Assembly (NCBI GenBank): GCA_028098005.1
Contig: JAOHFM010000016.1
Coordinates: 1 to 27,318, forward strand
Origin: Psychrosphaera sp.
GTDB lineage: Bacteria > Pseudomonadota > Gammaproteobacteria > Enterobacterales > Alteromonadaceae
Length of the DNA stretch: 27,318 bases
Direction: 5' to 3'
Made by a program: the position numbers and the translations under genes. The notes beneath the pieces were generated by a model. The model was not told the origin of the DNA and made no database searches. It saw nothing but the letters and a program-made list of their open reading frames with translations. Positions 7,470 to 16,829 of the stretch are shown piece after piece (within the stretch, counting starts at the first letter, position 1; each line of letters begins with the position of its first letter).

Positions 7470-9608
7470 TTAAATTTGTGATGATTGGATCGCCGTTAGG
7501 GCAATTGTATAAACAATATCATCGACCAATGCACCACGAGATAAATCGTTAACTGGTTTTCTCATTCCCTGTAGCATAGGCCCAATGCTAACAACGTCGG
7601 CACTACGCTGAACCGCTTTGTAAGTTGTATTGCCCGTATTTAAATCAGGGAATACAAATACCGTTGCTTGACCTGCTACTGGACTGTTTGGTGCCTTTTT
7701 ACGTGCCACATTTTCCATCACCGCCGCATCATATTGAAGCGGTCCATCAATGATTAAGTCTGGACGTTTATGTTTGGCTATTTCAGTTGCTTGCCTTACT
7801 TTGTCTACATCGGCTCCGGTACCTGAAGTACCAGTGGAGTAACTGATCATTGCAACTTTTGGCTCTATACCAAATGCTTTGGCTGAATCGGCTGATTGAA
7901 TAGCAATGTCTGCTAATTGGTCTGCATTAGGATCTGGATTAATGGCGCAGTCACCATAAACAAGTACTTGGTCTGGCAACAACATAAAGAATATTGATGA
8001 AACGAGTGATGCACCTTCCGCTGTTTTTATTAATTGAAGAGGAGGTCGAATTGTATTTGCTGTGGTATTGACTGCACCAGAGACTAGACCATCTACCTCA
8101 TCTTGAGCCAACATCACGGTTGCAAGTACTACATTATCTTCAAGTTGTTCTTCAGCGACGACTTCGGTAAGGCCTTTGTGCTTTCTCAGTTCAACCATTG
8201 GCGCAATGTAACGATGACGTATTTTATCTGGGTTTTTAATAATAACGTTGTCGTTTAACTCAACACCTTGTTGTTCAGCCACCAACATTATCTCTTCTGG
8301 ATCACCAAGCAATACACATTTAGCGATACCACGTTTTCCACAGATAGCGGCGGCTTTAATGGTTCTTGGTTCATTTCCTTCAGGCAGCACAATGGTTTTG
8401 TTTGCTTTACGAGCTTTGTCGGTCAAATTATATCTAAAGGCTGCAGGGGATAACTTCCTGATCTTAGCTACGTTCTTAGTTAAGCTTTCTATCCAGCTTT
8501 CGCTTATATGTGTGGCCGTGTGATCTTTAACACGTTCAATACGTTGCTCGTCATCAATGGGAACTTCCATATTGAAGCGTTGCAATAACAACGCCGTGTC
8601 CCATGTATCACTTTTGGTGGATAAAACCGGTAAACCTTTTTCAAAAGCTTGTTTGCATAACTCTAAAATAGAAGGCTCTGGTTGGAATCCACCGGTTAGT
8701 AAAATAGCACCAAGCTTAGTGCCATTCATTGCTGATAAGGAAGCCGCAACTAATACATCAGAACGATCGCCAGGAGTGACTAAAAGTACACCAGGTCTTA
8801 CTCTTCCTAGAATATTGCCAACGGTTCTTGCGCATACCGTAATTGATCTTAATCGGCGAAATTCTAAATCACCCTCGTTAATAACCTTCGCATCCAAATA
8901 CTCGGCTAAATCTTTAACCCTTGGCGCGATAAGATCTGAGTTCCAAGGTACGCAGCCCAACAACTTAAAACTTTTGTTGAAGATAGACAGTTTTTTGTAG
9001 TTAACTGACTCATCTTTACTTGCGTTTTCCAATAGAACTTCAGAAAAGTCGTTGGCAAGGTTGCCTTTTAAGTCTCTAGGGGCATTCACTTTATTAAAAA
9101 TGGTGCCAATAACATGTTCACTTTTAAAACCGCCATAGTTGTTGGCGGCAATTTCTAGCTGATCTTCTAATGCAGTTAGTGTTGTATTTCCTGGGGCGAT
9201 GACAAAAACAACATCAGCACCTAATGCGGTTGCGATTTGGCGATTAATTTTATTTACGTAAGCTTGATCTTTAGTGGGTACTAAACCTTCTATAATAACA
9301 GCTTCATCGTCTTTGATATGAGACTCAAATCGTTCAACAATTTCTTCTAATAAAATATCAACATTGTCATCACCAATTAGTGTTTCAGCGTAGTGGAGTG
9401 AGAAGGGCTCTGGCGGATCAATGTGACTTAAGTTTCGCAAAATTTGGGTGGTTTTCTCCGGCCCTTTATCACCACTAATTGGCTGTGAAATGGGTTTGAA
9501 AAAATTCACCTTAACTGCTTTGTGCTCCAGCGCTCTGAACAAGCCTAAGGTTACAGACGTCAATCCTACCCCTGAGCCAACTGGAACTAACATTATTCTA
9601 TGGGCCAT
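7470..9608 (-). CDS. pta: Phosphate acetyltransferase
   Basis: Pta interconverts acetyl-CoA and acetyl phosphate; with AckA it makes acetate and ATP or takes acetate up. At 712 residues it is the long enterobacterial form (E. coli 714). The N-terminal P-loop-like dethiobiotin-synthetase domain has [20 protein letters not shown] at residues 8-27. A middle DRTGG domain follows (about 215-330). The C-terminal PTA/PTB catalytic domain starts near [14 protein letters not shown] and includes [29 protein letters not shown] and VFPDLNTGN. The ATG at 9608 overlaps the ackA TAA by one base (TAATG), with AAGGAG upstream, so the two are translationally coupled. Confidence 0.97.
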   Translation of the reverse strand: MAHRIMLVPVGSGVGLTSVTLGLFRALEHKAVKVNFFKPISQPISGDKGPEKTTQILRNLSHIDPPEPFSLHYAETLIGDDNVDILLEEIVERFESHIKDDEAVIIEGLVPTKDQAYVNKINRQIATALGADVVFVIAPGNTTLTALEDQLEIAANNYGGFKSEHVIGTIFNKVNAPRDLKGNLANDFSEVLLENASKDESVNYKKLSIFNKSFKLLGCVPWNSDLIAPRVKDLAEYLDAKVINEGDLEFRRLRSITVCARTVGNILGRVRPGVLLVTPGDRSDVLVAASLSAMNGTKLGAILLTGGFQPEPSILELCKQAFEKGLPVLSTKSDTWDTALLLQRFNMEVPIDDEQRIERVKDHTATHISESWIESLTKNVAKIRKLSPAAFRYNLTDKARKANKTIVLPEGNEPRTIKAAAICGKRGIAKCVLLGDPEEIMLVAEQQGVELNDNVIIKNPDKIRHRYIAPMVELRKHKGLTEVVAEEQLEDNVVLATVMLAQDEVDGLVSGAVNTTANTIRPPLQLIKTAEGASLVSSIFFMLLPDQVLVYGDCAINPDPNADQLADIAIQSADSAKAFGIEPKVAMISYSTGTSGTGADVDKVRQATEIAKHKRPDLIIDGPLQYDAAVMENVARKKAPNSPVAGQATVFVFPDLNTGNTTYKAVQRSADVVSIGPMLQGMRKPVNDLSRGALVDDIVYTIALTAIQSSQI

Positions 9609-10825
9609 TACTTAACTCCTTTTGTTAGTTTTGCAGCATCTTGGGCAATTACCCACTCTTCATTAGTAGGAATTACCAAAACGGGTGTTTTAGATGTTGA
9701 ATCTTGTATCGCCCCAGCTTGACCAAAACGCGCTTGCTGGTTTTTACTGTCATTTATGGTTAAGCCCAATAGCGCCAAATGTTTAACAACCAAATTTCTA
9801 ATGTAACTGGAGTTTTCACCAATCCCACCAGTAAATATTACGGCATCAAGGTGGGTAAGGGCGCAAGTGTAGCCGGCAATATATTTGGCTACCCGGTAAC
9901 TATAAACCTCTAACGTTAACTGAGCGGCAAGTCGCTTTTCATTGTCAGTGTCATCCAGTGCATCCTCTAAAGTTCGGCAATCGTTTGATAATTGACTCAG
10001 GCCCAACATGCCGCTTTTTTTATTTAGAAAGTCATCAATTTGGTTGGCATTATAATCATAACGTTTCATTAAATAAGTAATGACACCAGGATCGATATCT
10101 CCACTGCGTGTACCCATCATTAGCCCTTCAAGTGGCGTCATCCCCATAGAAGTGTCAACGCTTTTACCATCACTTATTGCGCACACAGAGCAACCGTTAC
10201 CTAGATGAACTGTGATTGCTGAAGTTGTTTCAAATGATTTGTTAAGCCATTCTGCGGCTTTTTGCGCAACAAAGAAGTGGCTTGTTCCATGAAAGCCGTA
10301 ACGACGTATGCCTTTTTCTTTGTAATGGTCTTTGTCTATGGCGTACATGTACGCTTTTTCTGGCATCGTCTGGTGAAATGCTGTGTCAAATACAGCGACT
10401 TGCGGAATACCGGGAAACGCAACTTGTGCGGCTTTAATACCAATTAGATTAGCGGGATTATGAAGAGGCGCCAGAGCTGAAACTGTTTCGATGGCGGTTA
10501 TAACATCTTCGTCAATAATGGCAGATTGAGTAAACATCTCTCCGCCGTGTACGACTCTGTGGCCAATTGCACCAATATTTGTATCTAAACCGAGTTCTTG
10601 AAGCGTTGAAACTAAGACTTTAATTGCATCAACGTGTTGATTATTTTTACCAAGCTCTAATCTATTTTTTTCATTTTCTCGTTTAATCGTTATGGACGCA
10701 TCATCGTCGCCAAGCTTTTCTGCTAGGCCATGTAATATTTGATGACCTGTTGCGCTGTCTATTAATGCAAACTTAAATGAAGAACTGCCACAGTTTAAAA
10801 CAAGAACATGGGAATTAGAGCTCAT
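9608..10825 (-). CDS. ackA: Acetate kinase
   Basis: AckA transfers phosphate between acetyl phosphate and ADP. It is an ASKHA-fold kinase: [14 protein letters not shown] (residues 8-21), the HRVVHGGE segment, [48 protein letters not shown] and the C-terminal [12 protein letters not shown] all match. Its 405 residues are normal. The ATG at 10825 has AAGGAAATT in front. It is the first gene of ackA-pta and diverges from yfbV across a 134-bp AT-rich gap that should contain promoters for both; I could not assign convincing -10/-35 boxes there. Confidence 0.97.
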   Translation of the reverse strand: MSSNSHVLVLNCGSSSFKFALIDSATGHQILHGLAEKLGDDDASITIKRENEKNRLELGKNNQHVDAIKVLVSTLQELGLDTNIGAIGHRVVHGGEMFTQSAIIDEDVITAIETVSALAPLHNPANLIGIKAAQVAFPGIPQVAVFDTAFHQTMPEKAYMYAIDKDHYKEKGIRRYGFHGTSHFFVAQKAAEWLNKSFETTSAITVHLGNGCSVCAISDGKSVDTSMGMTPLEGLMMGTRSGDIDPGVITYLMKRYDYNANQIDDFLNKKSGMLGLSQLSNDCRTLEDALDDTDNEKRLAAQLTLEVYSYRVAKYIAGYTCALTHLDAVIFTGGIGENSSYIRNLVVKHLALLGLTINDSKNQQARFGQAGAIQDSTSKTPVLVIPTNEEWVIAQDAAKLTKGVK

Positions 10826-10959
10826 AATTTCCTTACGCTGAAAAGCTTTATATTAGTATCTGCCTCACTTAAAATATTGGCATTAAATGGAGCAGAAAGT
10901 TTTCAAAATTCACGGTTTAGGTTATCTTTACAGTATAACGTTTAATTATAAATGGGGGC

Positions 10960-11445
10960 ATGACTATTTTAAAAAATACTTTTTATAAAGGTTACTTGTT
11001 TAGTCAAACTTGGCCAAAGCACGAACCCTATCTATTGATGTTTGAACAAACCAAAGCGATTAGGTTGACTGATATGTCGTTAACAGCTGCGCCTGCTATC
11101 GCGCTAATTACAATTTGGCTACAAATCTATTACTTTGGCGTAGATTCTCTTCATAGTGCTGTTGCAATGTCGATAATGTTATTATCCATTCCAGCTCATG
11201 GGTTTTATCAACTTGGTCAACAAGCTGATACAAGGTTGCCTATAGGTCTTCAAAATTGGTATCGGGAAATTGAGCATAAGGTTCAAGCTCAGCATCAAGC
11301 GGATATTAGTTATTACTCAAAAGATGACAAAAATCAGCCTTCAGAAGGGTGGGTTACTAATAACAAAGTAAACAGTCGTCTAACGTTTATGGATTTAGCA
11401 CTGCTGTTAAATAAGTTATTTGGCGGGGATAACAAAAAGAAATAA
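10960..11445 (+). CDS. yfbV: UPF0208/DUF412 membrane protein YfbV
   Basis: This 161-residue protein has two membrane helices around residues 40-60 and 64-84. The family landmarks are FYKGYLFSQTWPKHEPYLLMF, then PAIALITIWLQIYYFG and IPAHGFYQLGQQADTRLP, followed by a cytoplasmic tail. In E. coli, YfbV sits next to ackA as here and has been reported to influence insulation of the Ter macrodomain; I cannot say whether that role applies here. The start ATG at 10960 follows GGGG closely. The gene ends just before a hairpin shared with xthA. Confidence 0.93.
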   Translation: MTILKNTFYKGYLFSQTWPKHEPYLLMFEQTKAIRLTDMSLTAAPAIALITIWLQIYYFGVDSLHSAVAMSIMLLSIPAHGFYQLGQQADTRLPIGLQNWYREIEHKVQAQHQADISYYSKDDKNQPSEGWVTNNKVNSRLTFMDLALLLNKLFGGDNKKK

Positions 11446-11446
11446 A

Positions 11447-11468
11447 AAAGCTTCTCTAGAGAAGCTTT
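11447..11468 (-). terminator. Rho-independent terminator between yfbV and xthA
   Basis: A 22-bp perfect palindrome, AAAGCTTCTC/GAGAAGCTTT around TA, lies between the convergent yfbV and xthA genes. Read on the - strand it is followed by a T-rich run (TTTTTATTT), so it best terminates xthA. On the + strand the run lies before the stem, so termination of yfbV is less certain. Confidence 0.75.
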
Positions 11469-11482
11469 CATGTTCGACTTTA

Positions 11483-12301
11483 TCAAATATCAAAAGTTGA
11501 CCAAATAGGTGCGTGATCTGATGGTTTTTCAATGCCACGTAATTCGTAGTCTATGCCAGCGTCAATAACTTTACTGTTTAAAGACTCAGTTGCTAAAACC
11601 ACGTCAATTCTTAAGCCTCTATTGTCGTCAAAACCTCTAGAGCGATAGTCAAACCATGAGTACTGTTCAACTTTGGTTGGGTGAAGTGTGCGGAAAGTAT
11701 CTTTGAATCCCCAGTTTAATAGTGTTGCTAACCACTCGCGTTCTTCAGGCTGGAATGAACATTTACCGGTTTTTAACCAGCGCTTTTTGTTTGGCTCGCC
11801 AATACCAATGTCTAAATCCGTTGGAGAAATATTGATATCACCCATTACAATCACGGCTTCTTTAGGGTCTTTGTATTCTGTTAGGTACGACATCAAGTCT
11901 TGATAAAACGCACGTTTGTATGGGAATTTAATCTCATGATCAATGCTTTCGCCTTGTGGGAAGTAACCATTTAACACAGAAACAGACTGACCATTATAAT
12001 CAAACGTCACCATAACCATTCGTTTTTGGTGGTCGTCATTATCAGTAGGGAAGCCTCTTTGTACGTTGGTAATGTTTTCAGCAACGTCATTTCTAACGAG
12101 CATAGCAACGCCATAGTGCGCTTTCTGACCATGGAAAAATACCTTGTAACCCATCGCAGTCACAGCTTCTTCTGGAAAGGCCTCATCATGCACTTTAGTT
12201 TCTTGCAGGCCAATGACATCAGGATTGTGCTTAGCGATAAGGGCTTCTAACTGATGTAAACGTGCTCTTAAGCCGTTTATATTAAAAGAAATGACTTTCA
12301 T
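11483..12301 (-). CDS. xthA: Exodeoxyribonuclease III
   Basis: XthA is the main AP endonuclease/3' phosphatase/3'-5' exonuclease of base-excision repair, in the Mg2+-dependent EEP superfamily. Motifs are [14 protein letters not shown] (metal Asn), [12 protein letters not shown] (metal Glu), the YFPQGE loop, [12 protein letters not shown] (catalytic Asp/Asn), RIDVVLAT and PSDHAPIW with the catalytic Asp-His pair. From ATG at 12301 it has 272 residues (E. coli 268). A GTG at 12310 would add three residues, but AAGTGAG in front of the ATG favours the later start. It stands alone, ending at the shared hairpin with yfbV. Confidence 0.96.
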   Translation of the reverse strand: MKVISFNINGLRARLHQLEALIAKHNPDVIGLQETKVHDEAFPEEAVTAMGYKVFFHGQKAHYGVAMLVRNDVAENITNVQRGFPTDNDDHQKRMVMVTFDYNGQSVSVLNGYFPQGESIDHEIKFPYKRAFYQDLMSYLTEYKDPKEAVIVMGDINISPTDLDIGIGEPNKKRWLKTGKCSFQPEEREWLATLLNWGFKDTFRTLHPTKVEQYSWFDYRSRGFDDNRGLRIDVVLATESLNSKVIDAGIDYELRGIEKPSDHAPIWSTFDI

Positions 12302-12416
12302 AATGCTCACTTTTAATTTTGATATTTAAATAATAATATACTCGTGATCATGCCTTACCGAATTTGTTATCGCAACGGCTTAATCAAGCTATGTTTAAAA
12401 ACGACTTCTTTTATAA

Positions 12417-12442
12417 GAACGACAAAATAGGAACGACAAAAT
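12417..12442 (+). repeat. 14-bp-period tandem repeat over the DUF6122 ribosome binding site
   Basis: GAACGACAAAAT occurs at 12417-12428 and again at 12431-12442, a 14-bp period. The second copy carries the AGGA ribosome binding site (12429-12432) and runs into the proposed ATT start of the next gene. A recent small duplication is the simplest reading. Confidence 0.85.
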
Positions 12443-12755
12443 TTTTCATTTATTTTTACACGTATTAGTGCCGGCAGTTATTGCGCTCTCTTTTTTCAAA
12501 TCAAAATGGCGCCTAGCGTTTGTCGTAATGATGTTGACCATGGTAATAGATATCGACCATTTATTAGCGACACCAATATATGATCCCCTAAGATGCAGTA
12601 TGGGCTTTCACCCTCTGCACACTTGGCCATTTGTTATTTTATACGGAGCGTTAGCGGTATTTCCTAAAACTCGGCTGGTTGGTTTAGGTCTCATTATTCA
12701 TATGGTTTTAGACAGTATTGATTGCAAAGTAAACCTAGGAATTTGGATGATGTAG
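12441..12755 (+). CDS. DUF6122 membrane protein, probable ATT start
   Basis: The protein resembles DUF6122 members: an N-terminal hydrophobic segment (FHLFLHVLVPAVIALSFF), DIDHLLATPIYDP, RCSMGFHPLHTWP, and C-terminal GLGLIIHMVLDSIDC. The acidic and His residues in DIDHLLA, FHPLH and HMVLDSIDC recall a membrane metal site, but the function is unknown. About three membrane helices are visible. Homologues begin with a sequence like MLHxLLHxxVP; here the equivalent first codon is ATT at 12441, eight bases after AGGA. The first standard start is GTG at 12468, which has no ribosome binding site and would cut into the first helix. An in-frame TAA lies at 12414. The product from ATT is 104 residues. 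Confidence 0.75.
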   Translation: MFHLFLHVLVPAVIALSFFKSKWRLAFVVMMLTMVIDIDHLLATPIYDPLRCSMGFHPLHTWPFVILYGALAVFPKTRLVGLGLIIHMVLDSIDCKVNLGIWMM

Positions 12756-12940
12756 TTTCAATTGTTATTAGTGGAATAGTTAAATTAGCCGCCATAATTT
12801 GAATAGAATTGACTACAATCTATGTAAGTTAATTTTGAATTGCCATTTACACAGCAACTCAGTAGTATTTTGAGTGGGAAGGTAAGTGGTTTAAAAATAA
12901 TAATTTATTTAATTTTCCAATAAAAACATAAGGTGGCCAT

Positions 12941-13267
12941 ATGCCAGGCGATACTAAGTTGTCAGTGCTAGTAAGAGTTGAACCAGGTTCACTGGGTCCA
13001 GACGGTTTAGACCATGTTGAGGGCTATTGTGTAGTTGCTAATAAATACTTTCAAAAGCTATATCCGCAGTTAATTGACTGGCAGATAGTGCCTCGTTACG
13101 ACAAATCTTTGCCAGAAATAGACTTCTTTTTGAATCAAAAACATTTGAAATTAGAACAAACCAATAAGATGTTAGAACTCATAGATCAAAATGAAGAAGA
13201 TTTTGAGTCAGAGACAATGGAACATATTTCTAATTTAATTGATAAATATTTAGGACATCAATATTAA
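12941..13267 (+). CDS. Conserved 108-residue protein upstream of recC, function unknown
   Basis: I recognise this only as a conserved unknown protein of marine gammaproteobacteria. The N-terminal half (TKLSVLVRVEPGSLGPDGLDHVEGYC) looks like a compact alpha/beta domain. The middle has QLIDWQIVPRYDKSLPEIDFFLN. The C-terminal third is an acidic helix (residues 76-104). There is no signal peptide or membrane helix, so it should be cytoplasmic. AAGGTGG precedes the ATG at 12941. Its stop overlaps the proposed recC ATT start, so it may be the first gene of a recCBD operon. The 185-bp gap before it (12756-12940) is AT-rich and probably carries the promoter, but no clear boxes stand out. Confidence 0.75.
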   Translation: MPGDTKLSVLVRVEPGSLGPDGLDHVEGYCVVANKYFQKLYPQLIDWQIVPRYDKSLPEIDFFLNQKHLKLEQTNKMLELIDQNEEDFESETMEHISNLIDKYLGHQY

Positions 13268-16200
13268 TAATCAATCTCCCTCTTCAAATATCACGGTTTA
13301 CCAATCAAACCGATTAGAAGCCTTAGTTACTGTACTTAGTCAACAAATCAAAAATAATTCTGGGCAAAACCCATTTACCCCTGAAACTATTCTAGTGCAT
13401 AGCCCTGGAATGTCAGAATGGCTTAAAATACAAATAGCCCAACAACTTGGGATTGCCGCGAACTTAAAGTTCCCATTACCAAGCAGCTTTATTTGGTCGT
13501 TATATCAGTTACTCATACCTAATGTGCCAAGCACAAGTGCATACAACAAAGACCGTTTGCGTTGGAAAATTTATCACTTATTGCCGGATTTTTTAGACGA
13601 ACCTAATTTTTCAGCCATAAAAGAATATCTGTCCGCAGGCGAACGGATTTCATCAGAGGACTATACCGATTTAAGGCGTTTTCAATTGAGCGAGAAAATT
13701 GCCGATGCTTACGACAACTATTTAATGTATCGACCTGAGTGGTTATTGCACTGGCAAGAGGGCAATAATGATTTACCCGCTAATGACGATATTGGACGAC
13801 ATATATGGCAAGCTATTTTGTGGCGTGGCATTTATCAAAGTGTTGATAGCCTTGATCAAAGCCAGTTCCACCGAGCGTCTTTGCACCAGGTTCTTCTAGA
13901 CAAAATAACGACCACAGAACCAGAAACGTTAATAAAGCTCATTCCTAATCGTCTCTTTGTGTTTGGTGTGTCTAGTTTACCGTCACATCAAATAGACGTA
14001 TTAATGGCTCTTAGCCAACATATTGAAGTGAACATACTTTGGTTTAATCCTTGTAGCATGTATTGGGGCGACATTTTAAGTGAAAAAACGTTAGCTAGGC
14101 TTAATCAGCAACAAAGTAAAATTGCTCAAACCAATAGTGAAAACAAACAAAACTACTTTATTACAGGCAACCCACTTCTAGCGAGTTGGGGAAAGGTAGG
14201 GCGCGACTATCTGGATAGTTTGTCTCAGCGTGATATCGAATTTCAGGATATCTTCCTGACAGATCCAAGAACTGAACACAATAAAACGTTATTAGGTAAA
14301 GTGCAGCAAGACATATTAGAGCTGGAGTACAGAGGGAGCGCAGAGCCGCTAACTATAGAAGAACTAAACGATGATACTGGTAAAGTTTCGTTAGCGATAC
14401 ATCAAGGAAAGATAGACGATACGATACAGATTCATAGTTGTCATAGCCGTGTCAGAGAACTTGAGGTTCTCAAAGATAAGCTATTAGGTTGGTTAGAAAC
14501 TAATACCATATTGCCCAAAGATATATTGGTTATGGTGCCAGACATAAACGATTATGCACCCTTTATTGATGCGGTATTTGCCAAAGATCCTGAACATCCA
14601 GACCAGTTTATTCCTTATAGCATCTCTGATAGAAGTTCACTGTCTGAAAACCCGGTATTAAACACGTTTATATCTTTGTTAGGGCTTCCTACTTCTCGGT
14701 TTACCGTAAGTGAAGTACTAGATTGGTTAGAAGTGCCATTAATCATGACGGCCTTTAATATTGAAGCAACAGAGCTTGAATTAATAAAAGAGTGGATTGT
14801 TGAATGCGAAATTAAATGGGCGCTAGATGGTGAGCATAAAGCTAACTGGAATATGCCCAAAGAAGACATAAATACGTGGTTATATGGCTTAAAGAGAATG
14901 GTATTAGGCTTTAGTTTGGGCCAAGAATCTGTGTGGCACGGAACGGCAAGTTATACCAGTATCGAAGGTCTGAATATAAATGTGATGGCTAAACTCGTTT
15001 CATTTATCAGTTACTTAGCCGACTTAAAAGCCAGGTTGAACGATCCGGTAACCCCCGCAAATTGGTCCGTCAGGGTAGAGCAACTCATCACAGACCTCTT
15101 TAATCCAGAAGAAATTGTAGATGCCGACTTTATTTCGGTAAATAAGCTGCGCGAAGCCAACAAGACGCTATTAGAATATCAACAGAATAATGATGCCACC
15201 ATAAGCGTAAACAACTTAATTGTTCAGCACTTTTTCAAACAAAACTTAAATGAAACCGGCGTATCACAGCGTTTTCTTGCCGGTCGGGTAAATTTTTGTA
15301 CTTTAATGCCAATGCGCTCTGTCCCGTTCGATATTGTATGCGTACTTGGTTTAAATGACGGAGAGTTTCCAAGGCATGTTGAACCACTGAGTTTTGACTT
15401 GGTTGGGTTAAATAAACCGAGAAAAGGGGATAGGGCGAGAAAGCTCGATGAACGATATTTGTTTTTAGAGGCTGTGTGTTCAGCCCGTGAAAAATTGCAT
15501 CTCAGTTATTTAGGTCAGTCGAGTAAAAACAACCAAGAACTTATGCCGTCTGTTTTACTCAGCGAATTGTTGGACTATTTACAAGAAAGTTTTATTGTCG
15601 ACAATCCACAAAGTGCGAGTCAACGTCTGAATGTGAAGGATCAAGTTGTGATCAAGCATGCGTTGCAACCATTTAATAGGCAGTATTTTGTCGACAATCA
15701 CTTGTCCACTGTGGGTAAATCTTTTAATAAACAGTGGTATAGGTCAATGATGGGGGCTATTGAAAACCAAGCTTTTGAGCCAAGTAATATTGAGGTTTTA
15801 GCTAGCAATGACGGTTTTGATCTTTTTTTTACAGACGTTATTCAGGACAAATTAAAGGCAGTCGACAATCAAATTATTGTTGATACGGATGACTTAATAG
15901 CCTTTGCTAAAAACCCATTGAAACATTTTTATAAGCAACAACTTGGCGTTAATTTAACTTTGAACGATCACAATTTATCGGATGTGGAAGCCTTTGAGCA
16001 TGACGGTTTACAAAAATATAAGCATGTCCACTCCTTGGTTAACTTGAATCAAGATGTTGAACTTGGAATTAAACAATCTTGGTTAGCTTCTGGCGCATTT
16101 CCACCAAAAGCTTGGGGAGAGGACTTATTCACTGAATACCAAGAAACAGTTCATAAGTTGGAATCTAATCTTGAGAATTTAAAGCTAGCTTACGCAGAAA

Positions 16201-16829
16201 CGTCAAAATCAGTTCCTAGCGGCAGTATTAAGTCGTCAGTGGAGTTGAAAGTAGGGCCTGTAGAAGTCTCATTAAGGGGAAGCTTTAACATTGATGGCGG
16301 ATTATCGTTAGTAAAAAGGTTATCCACGAGCATTAGAGCTGATGATCGAATAGAGGCATGGCTTATTCATTTATTGCGCAGTCTTTCAGATAAACCAGGT
16401 CCAACATTTATATTGTCTCACAATAACAATGATTTCATTTCCCATAACGCAATTAGCACAGAAGTTGCAATTGAAGCATTAGAGCAATGGTTAGAGTTAT
16501 ATTTAATGAGCACACAATGTTCTGAGCCCATAAAATGGTACGGACGCTTCGCCTATAATGCAGCGCTAGATATGCTAAATAACAAGACAGACGATGGCAT
16601 ATTGAAAAGTATAAAAAGCAGTATTGATAGCATGATTGAGGATGATCGTTCGCCTATTGACGATCACGTAGCGCGACACTTTGGTGCTGACAAAGACCTA
16701 CCACGTGAGTTCTTAGTATTAACCCGTCGCTTGTTGCTGCCTATGGTGAGCCATCAAGCAGAAGGTAAAATGAAAAAATTAGCGGAATTTATGGAAGGTT
16801 TTGTAAATACAAATGGAGTGGCCCGATGA
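13263..16829 (+). CDS. recC: Exonuclease V (RecBCD) subunit RecC, probable ATT start
   Basis: RecC is the non-catalytic scaffold of RecBCD that splits the duplex and scans for Chi. Reading through from 13263, the product has 1188 residues, close to the E. coli size. The N-terminus ITVYQSNRLEALVTVL matches E. coli RecC (LRVYHSNRLDVLEALM), and HSPGMSEWLKIQIAQQLGIAANLKFPLP follows; later FQLSEKIADAYDNYLMYRPEWL is also typical. No ATG, GTG or TTG exists in frame between the stop at 13251-13253 and GTG 13395, which would remove 44 conserved residues. The best start is ATT at 13263, seven bases after AGGA, overlapping the stop of the preceding gene. The end overlaps recB as ATGA. Confidence 0.9.
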   Translation: MNNQSPSSNITVYQSNRLEALVTVLSQQIKNNSGQNPFTPETILVHSPGMSEWLKIQIAQQLGIAANLKFPLPSSFIWSLYQLLIPNVPSTSAYNKDRLRWKIYHLLPDFLDEPNFSAIKEYLSAGERISSEDYTDLRRFQLSEKIADAYDNYLMYRPEWLLHWQEGNNDLPANDDIGRHIWQAILWRGIYQSVDSLDQSQFHRASLHQVLLDKITTTEPETLIKLIPNRLFVFGVSSLPSHQIDVLMALSQHIEVNILWFNPCSMYWGDILSEKTLARLNQQQSKIAQTNSENKQNYFITGNPLLASWGKVGRDYLDSLSQRDIEFQDIFLTDPRTEHNKTLLGKVQQDILELEYRGSAEPLTIEELNDDTGKVSLAIHQGKIDDTIQIHSCHSRVRELEVLKDKLLGWLETNTILPKDILVMVPDINDYAPFIDAVFAKDPEHPDQFIPYSISDRSSLSENPVLNTFISLLGLPTSRFTVSEVLDWLEVPLIMTAFNIEATELELIKEWIVECEIKWALDGEHKANWNMPKEDINTWLYGLKRMVLGFSLGQESVWHGTASYTSIEGLNINVMAKLVSFISYLADLKARLNDPVTPANWSVRVEQLITDLFNPEEIVDADFISVNKLREANKTLLEYQQNNDATISVNNLIVQHFFKQNLNETGVSQRFLAGRVNFCTLMPMRSVPFDIVCVLGLNDGEFPRHVEPLSFDLVGLNKPRKGDRARKLDERYLFLEAVCSAREKLHLSYLGQSSKNNQELMPSVLLSELLDYLQESFIVDNPQSASQRLNVKDQVVIKHALQPFNRQYFVDNHLSTVGKSFNKQWYRSMMGAIENQAFEPSNIEVLASNDGFDLFFTDVIQDKLKAVDNQIIVDTDDLIAFAKNPLKHFYKQQLGVNLTLNDHNLSDVEAFEHDGLQKYKHVHSLVNLNQDVELGIKQSWLASGAFPPKAWGEDLFTEYQETVHKLESNLENLKLAYAETSKSVPSGSIKSSVELKVGPVEVSLRGSFNIDGGLSLVKRLSTSIRADDRIEAWLIHLLRSLSDKPGPTFILSHNNNDFISHNAISTEVAIEALEQWLELYLMSTQCSEPIKWYGRFAYNAALDMLNNKTDDGILKSIKSSIDSMIEDDRSPIDDHVARHFGADKDLPREFLVLTRRLLLPMVSHQAEGKMKKLAEFMEGFVNTNGVAR

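Noticed and set aside
8248..9000. Several + strand ORFs inside pta
   Set aside because: They are antisense to a complete, well-conserved pta and show no family motifs or ribosome binding sites.
10826..10959. Promoter boxes in the ackA-yfbV divergent gap
   Set aside because: AT-rich hexamers are present, but none has both a good -10 and a -35 at 16-18 bp, so I could not choose.
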